64,000 nucleotides of DNA from Meandrina meandrites (lineage: Eukaryota > Cnidaria > Anthozoa > Scleractinia > Meandrinidae). Under the pieces are notes generated by a model. It did not search any database, was not told the DNA's origin, and saw only the letters and a program-made list of their open reading frames with translations. The stretch spans positions 17,834,260 through 17,898,259 of the forward strand of contig OY855914.1 in the NCBI GenBank assembly GCA_963693305.1, in the 5' to 3' direction. Position numbers and translations under genes: made by a program. Each line of letters opens with the position of its first letter. Positions within the stretch are counted from its first letter, which is position 1. Shown here piece by piece: positions 39,990-53,051 of the stretch.

Positions 39990-41656
39990 GTTTCTGGGTT
40001 GGCTCACTGCCGAATCGTAGCCTGTTCCACTCGTTCGGTTAGTTGAGGAGTAACGCGATAAACAGGAAAAGCGCCACGAACGACGAATGGACTCCCCTTA
40101 TTTTTCTCTCGCCGTTTTCCGTGCTGCTCCCCAACTAACCGAACGCTGGAACAGGCTTGGCCAATTGACTTCGTGAACACAAAATCAGTGTTGAATAGCA
40201 TTGTACACAGAATCGTTCACGAAACAAGAGTACTAATTATGCTTCACATAAAACTTCCAGAGAGACGATTGATTAGTGCGAATTTCAACTTTGGACCCGT
40301 ATGTGGAAATCAGAGGAAATTAGCAAATTTTTAATGTACTTTCGCGGTCACGCCAAGACGCAGATTATAGATTACTTAGATTGCTCAATGCCATACCGTT
40401 GACACGGCATCAATTCAAAGAAGCGTATAGCAAGTTTATCGTAAAGGTGAAAAAGAAAAAAAAATGCAAATGAAGGCCTAGACAATAAGCAAGCTCGCAA
40501 TATGGCAACAACATGCTGCGAATGCAGTCTTCCTTTATAAAGATGCACTCCTCCTTAAGGGTAATAAAAATAGGATTGCCTTAGTCTCTATAGTAGTACA
40601 ATACGAAAATATGCAAGTAACACCTCTGGATTGGCTCATGGGCGAATTGTAGCCTGCTCCACTCGTTCCGGGTTAGTTGGGGAACAACGAAATAAACAGG
40701 AATAGCGCCACGAACGGCGAGTGGAGTTCCCTAATTTTTCGCTCGCCGTTTTCCGCGCTGCTTCCCAACTAACCGAACGCTGGAACAGGCTAGGCGAATT
40801 GACTTCGTGAACACAAAATCAGTGTCGAATAGCATTGTACGCAGAATCGTTCACGAAACAAGAGTACTATCTAAACTCAAAAAATTGCTTTTAAAAAAGA
40901 AGCCGCCCGCTTTAAGAATTTTTGCAACATTGCCTAGTGCCATTATTTTTCCTTCTGTCTTGCTGATTTCATTTTCTTTTTCTCTTTTTATATGGTTCCT
41001 ACAACGGACAATTAGCCCGTAAGTTACTGTTCTATTTCATATGCTAATTATGCTTCACATAAACTTTCCGGAGAGATGATTGATTCGTGCGAATTTCCAC
41101 TTTGGACCCGTATTTGGAAATCAGAGGGAATTAGCAAATTTTAATGTACTATCGCCGTCGCAGACTATTCAATGCCACGCCGTTGACACGGCATCAATTC
41201 AAAGAAGTGTATAGGAAGCTTAACGTAAAGCTGAAGAAGAAAAAATGCAAATAAAGGCCTAGAGAATAAGCAGCTCGCAATATGACAACAACAGGCTGGC
41301 AATGCAATACTCCTTTATAAAGATGCACTCCTCCTTAAGGGTAATAAAAATAGGATTACCTTAGTCTCTGTAGCAGTGCAATACGAAAACATGCAAGTTA
41401 TACTTCTGGATTGGCTCATGGGCGAATTGTAGCCTGTTCCCCTCGTTCCGGATTAGTTCAGGAGCAACGGTATAAACAGGAATAGCGCCACGAACGGCGA
41501 GTGGACTTCCCCTATTTTTCGCTCGCCGTTTTTCGCGCTGCTCCTCAACTAACCGAACGCTGGAACAGGCTAGCTAGGCGAATTGACTTCCAGAACAGAA
41601 AACCAGTGTCGAATAGCATTGTACACAAAAAATTGTTCACGAAACAAGAGTACTAT
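39990..41656. repeat. Degenerate tandem repeat, 0.65-0.8 kb, about three units
   Basis: Anchors recur at about 39996, 40629 and 41407: TTGGCTCA, GAATTGTAGCCTG and GGAACAGGCT. Each unit contains an inverted pair, AGCCTGTTCCACTCGTTCGG against CCGAACGCTGGAACAGGCT, so it can form a hairpin. Further partial copies are at 11880-12110 and 46142-46400. Confidence 0.8.
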
Positions 41657-41660
41657 TTAA

Positions 41661-42505
41661 GACTTGATTTCAGTAAATATGAACCGGTGAGGTGCAATAG
41701 TGAAAAATCAAAAAATCTGAAAAAAATTCACAGTATAGCCCTTGGTGAACTATTACTAGAAATATAGTTTTTATTTTGATCCGATTATTATTTTGGGCGT
41801 ACGGAGGTCATCTTGATTTCACCGCTCTCGAGCGGTGTTTCAAGGGCTCTCATACCGCACATCGCGAAGACCTCCATTTCAATATCAAAACAACTTTTCC
41901 CAGACCAACAAATAGATAATAAGAAAGAATAGATAATGATAGTCATTTTGAGTGGTCATTTTCTTTGTTTGGATAAATAAAGAATTTTTAGAAGATTTTC
42001 AATTATTTACATTTAGTTTGAGCGATTTCTCACAAGTTAAAATTGACAAAATTCAACGGCTAAAATCGTTGACTGGGACATGAGCTAAGGTAAAGAAACT
42101 TATACCACGTGAAAGAGCATTCTTTCTTCTTGTAAAATCCGTTTTCAACACCTTGGGCAACTCAAAAGATGATTTTTGAGGTCGCAAAATGTAAATTGCA
42201 CTTTCGTGAAATTTGAGCTTTGCCGTAACGGCCTCCAGTTGATGAAAACATATCATGTAAACACTTCTGAACAATAAAGCTTCAAATACATTTCTTATCA
42301 AGCACCATCACACATTTACAAGACTATTATGAGTGTTTAATTATCGTTCTTAAGAAAAAAGTAAAATAATTTAGCAGATTTGTGCCTTTTATCTGACCTC
42401 GCGTTCCAAAGTTTACACGGCTCACGTGCCATTTGTCAAGGTCAAAAGCGGTCTTTATCAGATCAAATCGGTTTCAAATCATCCAGAATTTGCTTTCTTA
42501 ATTTA
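41661..42505 (+). repeat. Left long inverted arm of the TTAA element
   Basis: Contains a hairpin ACCGCTCTCGAGCGGTG near 41821 and an apparent ORF of about 80 codons that recurs on the opposite strand in the right arm. The ORF similarity follows from the inverted repeat and is not evidence of coding. Confidence 0.8.
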
Positions 42506-45309
42506 ACACTCGTAGAATAGGTTAAAACGACGTTCATACCTTTCACTGAGCTTTCTGTATGTTGAGAAAAATTCAAGAGATCAAAAGAGAGCAAAATCTT
42601 CCCGACTGTTTCGAGTCAGAGAACGGCAACATTGCGTTACACTTTTCTTGACATACCGCTGACAAGTAATCTCAATCGCAGTCTTATCTTTGAGAAATGT
42701 TTCGTTACATTGGGCAGGAAAACTGGGCTACAAATTCTATTCAAACTGCGGATGAAAATGCAAGTGAAATGATTTTCTTTTTAATACATAAGCTTTTCTA
42801 TAGCATGACTGGTAACGTCGATTTCACAGGTTCCAATCTTGTTGAATCCTTTACACGTGATTCTGGCCCAATTTCTTGAATTGAAAAAAATCAGAAATCC
42901 AATGCAGAAATCGATTCAGTCTTTCAGTCATGTCTGTTATAAGCGATCCCTTTTCTGCTTTATTTTTCATGTAAACTAACAGGTGAGCTGGTCCTACTTC
43001 ATTTCAATAAAGCCTTGTGTTTTACCCGAAAATAACAGCTAAACAAGGGTTCCAGATTTATATGCAAGAGGGAACTTGCCAAAGTCAAGGCATACAAAAA
43101 CGCTCAATTTATTTAAAACCATCTTACTAGGTTTTTAATTTCATCGCATTTTTTTTGCACTTTCGAGCAATAGCTAGAGCCGAAATAAGTCTGAAATAAA
43201 ATTTATTTAAGGCCTGGTTTAAACATCGAATTTTACATGCGCCAAATGAAATTGCCAAAATAAGCGCATGTAAAATGTGACGTTTAAAACAATTAAATTC
43301 GGCAGAACAACAACGGAACATGACCAAATTTTGCGTATTGTGGACACCCTGAACCACGACGGATAATTTTTTTTTTCTATTTTATTTTGCATGTTTAAGG
43401 ATAATCAAAGAAAAAACTTTCTATGTGTAACAATTTCGGAAAGAATAATTTTAGTTATTGCTTCTTGGAAGCACCAACAAATCACGTGACTACAATTTTG
43501 AAAATTAGTGCTGCCGTAGAGAAAAAACACACGAGTAAGAATCTAAGGCAGTTAGGCTTAAACTTGCCAGGTAGATCATCTCTACATAAGGGCCGCTTCA
43601 GCCTAAAATTAACCTAATTTTATTTATTTATGCAGGGTGGCCCATTCAGCACAGTGGCTGGTATCCAGAGGGGCCCTGCTAAATACAATTTCTAAAAATA
43701 TAAAATGTTTCTCGTGCCCTACATAGGGGCTGAACCCAGGCGCGCGAAGAGGAAGTTTAGGATATCTTGAATACGCATGCATATAAATCCGCCATTTTTT
43801 TCACCCTAAATAGGGAGAAAATGACCGATAAAAATTTTTTGAAAGGCGCGCACGCACGCCTACGAATGACGAATTTCACTTCGCGGCCATTGGTAAAATA
43901 GGAGCACACTAAAACATTTATTCTAGAAGTAATTATAGAAAATTGAGTGCGTTAGAGTTAACTAACAAAAACAACTGGAAAAAGCATTTGAAAGCCGGAA
44001 ACCGTTTAAAACAACTCAGCAAGTTTCCCGCAATCAATAGAACATCAACGCGCGAGCGTGAAGAACGTTCTTCTAACGTCGAACTTAAACTTGGGACTTT
44101 TCGCTAAAAACGAACGGTTAAACCGATAAACGATAGCTGCTACTCAGATAATTTGTTTCATGCTGAAAAGTCCTCATTTCTACTCTACTTTCACGAAAAT
44201 GACGAAATCTTGAACTACGCCATTTTCAGCAGTGCTAACACAAGCGCGCGTATTCAGTTTTTTGATTGGTTCATTTTGAGAGTGGAAGAGAGAGTTCAGG
44301 GACTGGACTAGGTGATTATAGCAAGACTGCAAGATCGCGTATCTCTATAATCACTTGAGCAATTATACAAATGAATGATGATAATAATGACGATAACAAT
44401 ATTGGTTATAATCAGTGATAATGTTAATGATAATTACAACAATTAGAATTAAAACAAGCGATAGATCTGGCTAAAAGAAGTTCTGCCTCAGTTGTTATGT
44501 TTGAGTCGGCAGAGCCAGACATAAAAGTCGGGGTATGGCCCTTGATATCAGTTGATGCATTTTGATACTGTAACGCATAGAGAACTCGCTGGATTTTCAG
44601 CACATATTCACTGAACGTCATTTAACTAAAAATTTCTCAACGTTGTGTTCAAATCTAAAAAAAAATTGACGAGAGCTAGCTTAAATCGTCTTGTCGACGG
44701 TATGTTGAAATCACTGAGTGTAAATAGAGTGAGCAAGGAAATAATTGATAGTGTAAACAAATGGGCCAAAGTTCTTTTGCAATGTTTGCTCAAGAGAACA
44801 AATTCGTATATCACACCCAGATAAGGCCATTCTTATAAAAAGGTTTATTTTTTATCGTCTAACGAACTGAAGTCCCTGATTCATTTTCTGCTTACTTCGG
44901 CAAACTCCAATGAACAAGTTTTTTTGCGAAGAATAATTACTTACAAGAACTTATTCTGTATGTGGTAGTAACATATGCAAAATAACATTCACAAATCGAC
45001 GCAAATATTCTAAAAAAAATAATCAAGGGTCAACAAGCGTTTGAAATAACTTATTATCATCTAGTTTCTTTTTTTTTCTTTTTCTTGTTATGATTTATAT
45101 CGATCACTATTTGCGATCGATCGAATGACGACTGAGAGGTTGCAACAATACCTTTGACAAGCGGTGTCGCTTTCTAGTAACGCAACAACTATCGTCGGAC
45201 TTGGAGCTGTTTTTTAGCTAATCTCTCGGATTGCTTTTATATCCACTGACCAGGACACTTACAACAAGGTATGACCAATAATTCGTTTAAGGTATTATTA
45301 TGTGTGTTA
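42506..45309. other. Non-coding centre of the TTAA element
   Basis: Short ORFs only; none shows a transposase motif. A GCAGGG...CCCTGC dyad lies near 43635-43680. Confidence 0.5.
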
Positions 45310-46137
45310 GAAAGCAAATTCTGAATGAATTGATATCGATTTGATCTGATAAAGATCTCTTTTGACTTTTGCAAATGTCACATGAGCCGTGTAAATTTGG
45401 AACGCGAGGTCAAATGAAAAGCACAAAACGGCTAAATTATTTTACTTTTTCTTAGTAACGATAATAAAACACTTAAAATAGTTTTGTAAATGTGTGGTTG
45501 TGCTTGATTAGAAATATATTTGAAGCTTAATTGTTCAGAAGTATTTACATGATATGTTTTCATCAACTGGAGGCCGTTACGGCAAAGCTCAAATTTCACG
45601 AAAGTGCAATTTACATTTTGCGACCTCAAAAATCATCTTTTGAGTTGCCCAAGGTTTTGAAAACGGATTTTACAAGAAGAAAGAATGCTCTTTCACGTGG
45701 TATAAGTTTCTTTACCTTAGCTCATGTCCCAGTCAACGATTTTAGCCGTTGAATTTTGTCAATTTTAACTTGTGAGAAATCGCTCAAACTAAATGTAAAT
45801 AATTGAAAATCTTCTAAAAATTCTTTATTAATCCAAACAAAGAAACTAACCACTCAAAATGACTATCATTATCTATTCTTTCTTATTATCTATTTGTTGG
45901 TCTGGGAAAAGTTGTTTTGATATTGAAATGGAGGTCTTCGCGATGTGCGGTATGAGAGCCCTTGAAACACCGCTCGAGAGCGGTGAAATCAAGATGACCT
46001 CCGTACGCCCAAAATAATAATCGGATCAAAATAGAAACTATATTTCTAGTAATAGTTCACCAAGGGCTATACTGTGAATTTTTTTTCTGATTTTTCACTA
46101 TTGCACCTCACCGGTTCATATTTACTGAAACCAAGTC
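45310..46137 (-). repeat. Right long inverted arm of the TTAA element
   Basis: Reverse complement of 41661-42505 with scattered substitutions, most similar over the outer 600 bp. It ends at the TTAA of 46138-46141. Confidence 0.8.
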
Positions 46138-46141
46138 TTAA

Positions 46142-46400
46142 ACTCTTGCTTTTGAACACGGAGCCGCTTTTAGCTTTTCACAACATTGCTTATAGCGCCA
46201 TTATTTTTCTTTATGTCTTGCTGATTTCGTTTCTTTTATCTCCTTTTTATATGGTTTCTGCACTGGACAATCAGCCTGTAAGTTACTGTTTATTTCATAT
46301 GCTAATTATACTTCACGTAAAACTTCTGGAGAGATGATCGATTAGTCCAAATTTCCACTTTGGACCCGTATGTGGAAATCAGAGGGAATATGCAAAATTT
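46142..46400. repeat. Remainder of the interrupted tandem-repeat unit
   Basis: Matches 40870-41150 (TGTCTTGCTGATTTC, CCTGTAAGTTACTGT, TTTGGACCCGTAT). It continues the unit broken by the TTAA element. Confidence 0.75.
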
Positions 46401-46414
46401 TAATATTATGTACC

Positions 46415-46418
<4 letters not shown>

Positions 46419-46480
<62 letters not shown>
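46419..46480. repeat. (ATT)n microsatellite
   Basis: About 20 uninterrupted TTA units. The poly-Ile ORFs it produces on both strands are artefacts. Confidence 0.95.
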
Positions 46481-46689
46481 GTACCTTATTATTACTAAAA
46501 ATACTGGAACCAGTATTGCGATCGGTAGAAGACATTTATAATAAAAATATATAATTTTAAGCCGATCTGTCTTTTGTAACTAAATTGTCGGTGACTCTTG
46601 TTCACCTTCATCAGAGCTAAAAATAAAAGATCATTGGTGCTCGCGCTACCGACCTGCGCGTTTTTGATCACGTCTTCAATTTTGAATTA

Positions 46690-47110
46690 GGGGTACGTAC
46701 CCAGGGGGCACTCCCGTATATGAGCTATATAGGTATGTGCCGCTGTGAAGGGTATGGTTTTTAAGCAGTTTAGTCTGGCATAGGGTATAGAAATCAGAGA
46801 GTTTTTGGTCTAGATTAGGGTATCATTGACCGGGAAACTGATCAGTGGTGTGAAGAATTAAGTCCAGAAAAGGAAAAGAAACTCGGAAGAGAAAGAGGCT
46901 TTCTTAACGTAAATAAAATCAGTTCAGCAACGTTGTTGACAGATGGTATTACATTAAAACCACTAATAGTGATACAGTTCTAAAAAAAGAAAGTCTGGGA
47001 TAAGGTAGGGATTTTTGGTGTCTATTCTAGTATAGGGTTGTAAAATCAGCTGAACGTGGTCTCGCATAGGGTAAGGGTTTCAGAGTCCCTGCGACACACC
47101 CCCACCAAAA
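46690..47110. repeat. Dispersed repeat of GGGTATAG type
   Basis: Bounded by GTACCCAGGGGGCAC and a degenerate GTACCTCCCACGGGGGCAC direct partner. Internally it has repeated (G)GGTATAG and GGGTAAGG words. It looks like a common interspersed repeat, but I cannot name the family. Confidence 0.5.
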
Positions 47111-47731
47111 AATCTACAAAGTACCTCCCACGGGGGCACGTAAGCGCGAGGGAACGCTTTACGTTCGTTAACAGCGTCGATGGCTAAAATGGACTGCTAC
47201 GATTCCAAGAAAAGCCTATTGCTGTAACTGATGACACCACGCTCGATTATCTGGGCGTCCTTCGCTGGGATGGATGTCGTGTTCCGTTGACTCAGCATAT
47301 TGCTTAATAACTGATTCGCTATTGCTGATTTGCTATATATTGTTACTTATTGCCAGGGGAACTTAATTTCGCGAAAATGGAACGGGCATATTTCGCGGGA
47401 CTTTTAAGTACCACAATTTAAAAATTAAGCGATTTGGCCAAACAATACGTTTAAATAAACTAAATTTCGCTTAATTTTTTTAAAAACCGATCAACATAAA
47501 CAAACAGTTAGGGCCTCTTCATGTGAACCTGGTAACCAGGATAAACTTTTTCGTCTGTTTATATGGGAAATTTCAGCCCGGGTGACCGTGTCGAAATTCG
47601 AGAAAAAAAACAAAAAAAACAAAAACAAAATGGCCCCACACAAAACTTCGCGACTATCATAGCTTTGTAGACTCTTGTACCTTTACTAATTAATAAAGCT
47701 AATTCGAATACTTTTGAAGTGGTGCGAAAGG
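47111..47731. other. Left flank of Polinton 2
   Basis: Contains a MITE-like piece (about 47508-47590, CCTGGTAACCAGGAT and CAGCCCGGGTGACC). A related piece lies inverted in the right flank at about 62935-63035. No gene. The AAGG target copy is at 47728-47731. Confidence 0.5.
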
Positions 47732-47936
47732 ACACACATATACGAGGGGGGTTCTGTGACACCTTGCTTGTAGTGCGCTTTCTTGATCTTTTACAATTGT
47801 TTTGTCACGAAACTCGGCTCCCAAACTCGCCTCGTTTTGTGACAAAACAATTGTAAAAGATCAGGAGAGCGCACTACAAGCAAGGTGTGCACAGAATACC
47901 CCCTCCCCCCCCCCCCCCCCCCCCGTATATGTGTGT
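47732..47936 (+). repeat. Left terminal palindrome of Polinton 2
   Basis: About 205 bp forming one hairpin. ACACACATATACG and a G run open it, and a C run and GTATATGTGTGT close it. Inside, CTTGCTTGTAGTGCGCTTTC pairs with the complementary arm ending CGCACTACAAGCAAGG. The loop is CTCGGCTCCCAAACTCGCCT. Confidence 0.9.
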
Positions 47937-48159
47937 CATCATCATCATCATATACTTGGTGTGCAATGGTGTGAGTGTAAAATAACGCAAACAGTACAAC
48001 AATTAAATTGCTAGACTTCGCGGTCCAGTGAAGCTGAAATCTAATGCGCGGATGCGCCAATATTTTCTTTTGAAGAAATGTTTGCACTTGTATATACACG
48101 AAAGTGTCACAGAATTATTTTCCAATTGAAGAATTATCTGCACAAGTATATACGCCGAG

Positions 48160-51100
48160 ATGGCAGCCGCGAGATTTTCGTCCCGTGTTCTACAAATGTT
48201 TTACGGCCCAATAACGAGGGAGCAAAACAGAAACCTTCGTCAACCATTAGAACCAGAACTGGTTATTGTATATAACGAGTTTAAAATAAGCCAAAATAAT
48301 TTCCAGGAATTGCTTCGTGTTTGGATAATGGATGTGTCCGAAACAAATCCAAACAATAAAGATCTTTTAATGTTTGCAAGAGAAAATAAAGCAAAGTTCA
48401 CTGATTTGGTTAAACAAGAAATCCTAAAGTTAAACAGCGTAAAAGTAAGTTTGGGATACAAGTAAAGTTTTCCATAGAAAGAAACGGTGAAACGCAACAC
48501 ATGGAGCAGTATTTTAAAGAAGACGAACCGCATGTTTACAACAGGCATGATGAAGATTTGATAGAACAAAAATATGATGAATTCATTGAAAGAATAAAGG
48601 GAGAAATAGAAAACTGGTCTGCGAAGGGATCAGGATGGGAAGCTGAAATGATAAAGACTTCATGCGTACGTGAATGTCGCACACTATCAGCCACTGCGCG
48701 TAGGAACCTATTTACCAATTCCAGCCAATCTGGCAAAAAAGGCTATAATTAACGTGAAAAACAGAGCCAAGGAATGTTTGAAGTGGGCACTAAGAGCTGC
48801 TTTATTTCCTGCACCGAATGGCAAGAACTCAAATAGACCAAGCAGCTATCCGGTTAACGACGGCATTAACTATGGAGTAATCGATTTCCCAACACCGGTA
48901 AAACAGATAGACAAGCTTGAGGCTCAAAACAAAACCTCGCAATAAATGTATTTGGCTGGGAAAGCGATTGTGTGATTGTGCACAGCATAAGCAAAAAAGC
49001 AAGAAACGAATGTGCCACGCAGAAACCTGATGTTGACTGAGTCAAGGGAAATTCAGCACTATTGTTATGTTAAGCGAGTAAGCGCATTGCTCTGCGATCA
49101 GACCGAAAAGAGAGCTGCAAAACACTACTGCATGATATGCTTAACAGGTTTCTCAAGAGCGGACTTGCTCGAGAACCCCAAAAAATATTGCAATGGTGTG
49201 AACGGCAGGTCGACAAGGATTGAGATGCCAGAAGAGGGAAAAAACACCCTTTCTTTTCAAAATCATCACAAACAGATTAAGATGCCCTACGTGATAGATG
49301 CGGACTTTAAGGCTTTAGTCAAAAAGATTCCCGGCTGTGAGCGTGGGCCAGACAGCAAGCAAAAAAGCTACACAGATAAGACCGAATGGCGTGAGGCATG
49401 CGGGTATTCTTACATGGTTGTGAGGAGCGACGGTGAAGTTTCAGGGTCCAAAGTTTACAGGGGTGAAAACGCGGTGAGAACGTTTTTAAGTGACATTCTG
49501 CAGGAAGAGGTGAAAATAAGAGAGACTTTGGCCGCACCAAAGCCGATTGTGATGAGGCCGAAGACTGCGAAAAATTCAAAAATGCAACTGATTGCCATAT
49601 TTGTAACAAAAGTTTGATAAAAGACGAATTATTAGACTCTTTACCTGTTTATAACATTGAAGAAGCCAGTGAAGAAGGCAGTGAAAAATGCAGTTATCGG
49701 GGTCAATGGCACAAAAAAATGTTTTTACTTAGCACAGAAAGAACAACAACAATGGGGGATTCTTAGGCTAAAAAGATTAAAAGACAAAAAAGACCAGTTG
49801 GAAGCAAAATTACAGGAAAATTGTAAGTTCTGTAAGAAACCTTTACCTCAGAAAAACTTCAGAGACGCAGCAAAAGACCATTGTCACATAACTGGTAGGT
49901 ACTGCGGAGCCGCGCACAACGCATGTGATCTGAAAATGCGAATAAAACCCAAGACGGACCAAATACCAGTTGTATTCCACAACCTGAGGGGCTACGACGC
50001 ACACCATTTAATGCAAGTGATGTCACAGCTTCAGAAAGAGGCGAAATGCGTCGCCAACAACATGGAGAAATATATCACATTTTCAGTCGGAGGTATGCGT
50101 TTCATTGACAGCTTGAACTTTTTGCAAGGAAGCCAATAGAGTCATTAAAAATAACATCAAAAAAGGGGATCTACCCTTACGAGTACATGGACTCATGGGG
50201 GAGATTTAGCGAAACAAGGCTTCCGGACAAAGAGAAGTTTTACAGCAAGCTGAACGACGAGCACATAACAGACGATGAGTACGCGCACGCGCAGACTGTC
50301 TGGGAGGCTTTCGAATGCGAAACGTTGGGAGATTATCACGATCTTTACGTGAAAACGGATGTCGCCCTGCTGGCAGATGTTTTCGAGAACTTCCGAAACC
50401 TGTGCCAAGAGTAGTACGGGCTAGATTCCGCGCATTATTATACGTCGCCAGGCCTCTCATGGGACGCGCTTTTGAAAAAGATGGGGGTCGAGCTTGAGTT
50501 ATTCACAGACCTTGAAATGCATCTCTTCGTAGAACGGGGAATTCAGGGTGGAATCTCGATGGTGAGCAAGAGATACGCGAATGCAAACAACCCGCTGGTA
50601 TTGGACTATGACCCCAGCAAACCGAACAGTTACATCATGTACCTCGACGCGAACAACCTCTATGGCTGGGCAATGAGCAAGCCACTCCCAGAACGGGATT
50701 TTAAATGAAAACGTGTTATGCCAACGGAGGAAGACATCCTTAAGGAAAAAGAAAACGCAAAGAATGGATGGATTCTTGAGGTTGATCTTGAATATCCAGC
50801 AGAACTGCATGATGAAGAACACAACAGCTACCCCCCCCCCCCCCCCCCTTGCGCCTGAGAAAAAGATCGTGAAAAAGGAATGTATGTCGGACTACCAAAA
50901 TAGGTTGATATTAAAGACCTGGAGCTGAAACCCCCGGACAGCGAGAAGCTGCTGCTGACACTCGGGGACAAAAACAACTATGTCGTGCATTTTATCTGAA
51001 GCAGGGCATGAAACTGAAGCGCGTGCACAGGGTGTTGGAGTTCGAACAAGAATTCTGGATGGAGCCGTACATCCGGATGAATACAGAATTCAGGAAAATG

Positions 51101-52050
51101 CAAAGAACGACTTTGAAAATAACTTTTACAAGCTAATGAATAACTAAGTTTTCGGCAAAACCATGGAAAACCTGCGTGACCGTGTTGACATAAAAATAGT
51201 GCACAGTAATGAGACAGACAAAATAAGGAAATTGGTGTGCCAGCCCTTTGTACTCAAGCCATGTTATATTTTCTAACGACCTGGTCGGAATCGACATGCG
51301 CAAAAGCCGGCTGCTTCTCAACAAGCCGGTCTACACGGGGATGACTATCCTTGACAACAGCAAGATCCCGATGTACGACTTTTTCTACAACCATCTGAAA
51401 AATCGATACGGCCAAAGGTGCGAGCTCTTGTACACAGACACTGACAGCCTTCTGCTTGAAATCAAAACGGATGACGTCTACAAAGACATCAAATCAAATG
51501 AAAATCAATATGATACGAGTGACTACCCGAAGGAGCATCCACTCCACTCAAAGGCAAACAAAAAGGTCTTGGGCAAAATGAAAGACGAGTGTGCCGAAAC
51601 TCCCATAGCAGAGTGTGTTTGTCTGAGGCCGAAAATGTACTCTATCTTGAAGGCAGACGAAAAAAGAATATCAAAAAAGCAAAGGGTGTAAAGAAGAGCG
51701 TTGTCAAGAAACAAATAATGCATAAATAGTACAAGGAAACGCTTTTTGGTACGGAGCAGCTATGGCATGGAATGAAAATTCTTCGAAGCGAGGGGCATGA
51801 GATTTACGGCATGCATGTCAACAAAATTTCGCTTTCCCCGTTTGATTCAAAGCGCTGGATAGCAGATGATGGGATCAATACAAATGCTTACGGGTACACC
51901 AGGCCTTTATTTACAAATACTGAAATGAAAGAAATAGAAGCTTTATTCAAAAATACTGAAATCAAAGAAATAGAAGCTTTATTCACAAATACTGAAATGA
52001 AAGAAATGGAAGCTTTATTCAGAGATGCTAAAATGAAAGAAATGTTGTAG
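48160..52050 (+). pseudogene. polB: Protein-primed DNA polymerase B pseudogene
   Basis: Fragments in several frames keep polymerase order. N-terminal region (WSAKGSGWEAEMI, then HYQPLRVGTYLPIPANLAKK); an exonuclease I region where DADFKALVKK has Lys where the catalytic Glu is expected; a Cys/His zinc-type module (CKFCKKPLP...DHCHITGRYCGAAHN); HNLRGYDAHHLM; motif A YLDANNLYGWAM; motif B NN-stop-VFGKTMEN, in which the Ser is a TAA; motif C LLYTDTDSLL; and a tail of 16-residue repeats (NTEMKEIEALF). At least eight frameshifts or stops occur, and a C run of about 19 bp interrupts 50829-50848. Motifs A and B differ clearly from those of Polinton 1. Function lost. Confidence 0.92.
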
Positions 52051-52054
52051 TTGC

Positions 52055-53022
52055 TGGGTGGGTAATTGTGTTTTTGGAGGGACAACCAGCAGTTCTTCAC
52101 GCACAAAGCCACGCTTGGGCCCGTCGTGCAAATAGTAGATAACGGGCTGATTTGGTTTGGTAAAAGATCGTTCAATGCTGTAAACTTTCAAAGACCAGAT
52201 TGGACATGTGGCTCTTTTTTTACACCACCTTCAAGCTCGCCAGGTTGGTAGAGGTAGCGCACATTAACGAGAGAGGGAAGCTTTTTTTTCCCTTTGCCCA
52301 ACAGGCCTCAAACAAGGTGTCGATGGCTTTGCAGAAACACTTTTTTCTTTGATGGCAAGGGCGGGTTTCTGGCTGGTAAGGCTTGTTACATCGTTGTTCA
52401 GAACGGCCACAACTTCAGGAAGCCTTTTTTCCCACGCCGTGGACCGCTGGCCCTCGGGTAGGCGCATTTCAACAGCGTACTGGTGCCCGAGCAAGCGCTC
52501 AGCCAGGGTGCGGTTGAAACGTTCAACAATGGCCTGGTCACGGTGAATGTCAACACGCCCGCGCCGAATGTATGTTTTGTGATTTTCCATTTATTTTGTA
52601 ACAGCGCCCATGAATTCGCGCCAGGGGTCAACCTGCAGCAGTAGAGGCCATTTCAGAGGCGCGCGCTTGTAAATTCTCTTAAAAGCCAGGCAACTTTATC
52701 AGAATTTCTTGAGGTCAAGGGTTCGGCCTCTTTGTAGCGGCTGGCCACGTAGACAACGGTGAGGGCGTATTTAAAAACTTTGCGCCCGCGGGGCATTTTG
52801 TCGTGCGGAAGAAAAAGAAGGTCCGCCTCGTGGACCGTCGAATTTCGGCCGAGGAATGCGCTTCGGCGCGGGGAGGAAGATCTGCCAGAGCGCTTGCTTG
52901 ATCAGCCACTTTTTTGCGGTTTCTTCTGGTACCTTGGCAGCTTCGGATAATTTTTAGATTGCGGCAATACCTTTCCAGTAGCCCCCAGGGCCGTAGTATA
53001 TCTTTGCGAGTTTGGCGTCCAT
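52055..53022 (-). pseudogene. int: Retroviral-type integrase pseudogene
   Basis: ATG at 53020-53022 (MDAKLAKIYYGPGGYWKGIA), preceded by ATATTACGCG. The N-terminus, core and C-terminal SH3-like segment all resemble the Polinton 1 integrase, e.g. IHRDQAIVERFNRTLAERLL, with the catalytic Glu, and the end GFVREELLVVPPKTQLP. Lesions: an in-frame TAA after about 22 codons, a deletion/frameshift near 52840 where the first catalytic Asp region should follow, and others near 52690 and 52600. Where Polinton 1 has TAG, this copy has TTG (Leu). The gene converges on the polymerase 3' end, as in Polinton 1. Confidence 0.9.
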
Positions 53023-53051
53023 CGCGTAATATAATTAAGGAGTTAAAAAGT

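Larger units (their letters stand above)
41657..46141. mobile_element. TTAA-flanked element with about 0.85-kb inverted ends
   Basis: Inverted arms at about 41661-42505 and 45310-46137 are highly similar; both begin GACTTG(A/G)TTTCAGTAA next to a TTAA. The flanking tandem-repeat sequence is contiguous after removal: ACTAT-TTAA-ACTC corresponds to the uninterrupted copy near 40866 (ACTATCTAAACTC). The central 2.8 kb has no credible gene, so it is non-autonomous or gutted. TTAA targets are typical of piggyBac-type elements, but the terminal bases do not match the usual piggyBac ends, so the superfamily is open. Confidence 0.75.

Noticed and set aside
42053..45752. Nearly identical 73-82-codon ORFs at 42053-42301 (minus) and 45531-45752 (plus)
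   Set aside because: Their identity follows from the long inverted repeat; no domain, no promoter pattern, and the surrounding arms are equally conserved.
46302..46554. Poly-Ile ORFs on both strands
   Set aside because: Translation of the (ATT)n array; no codon or domain signal outside it.
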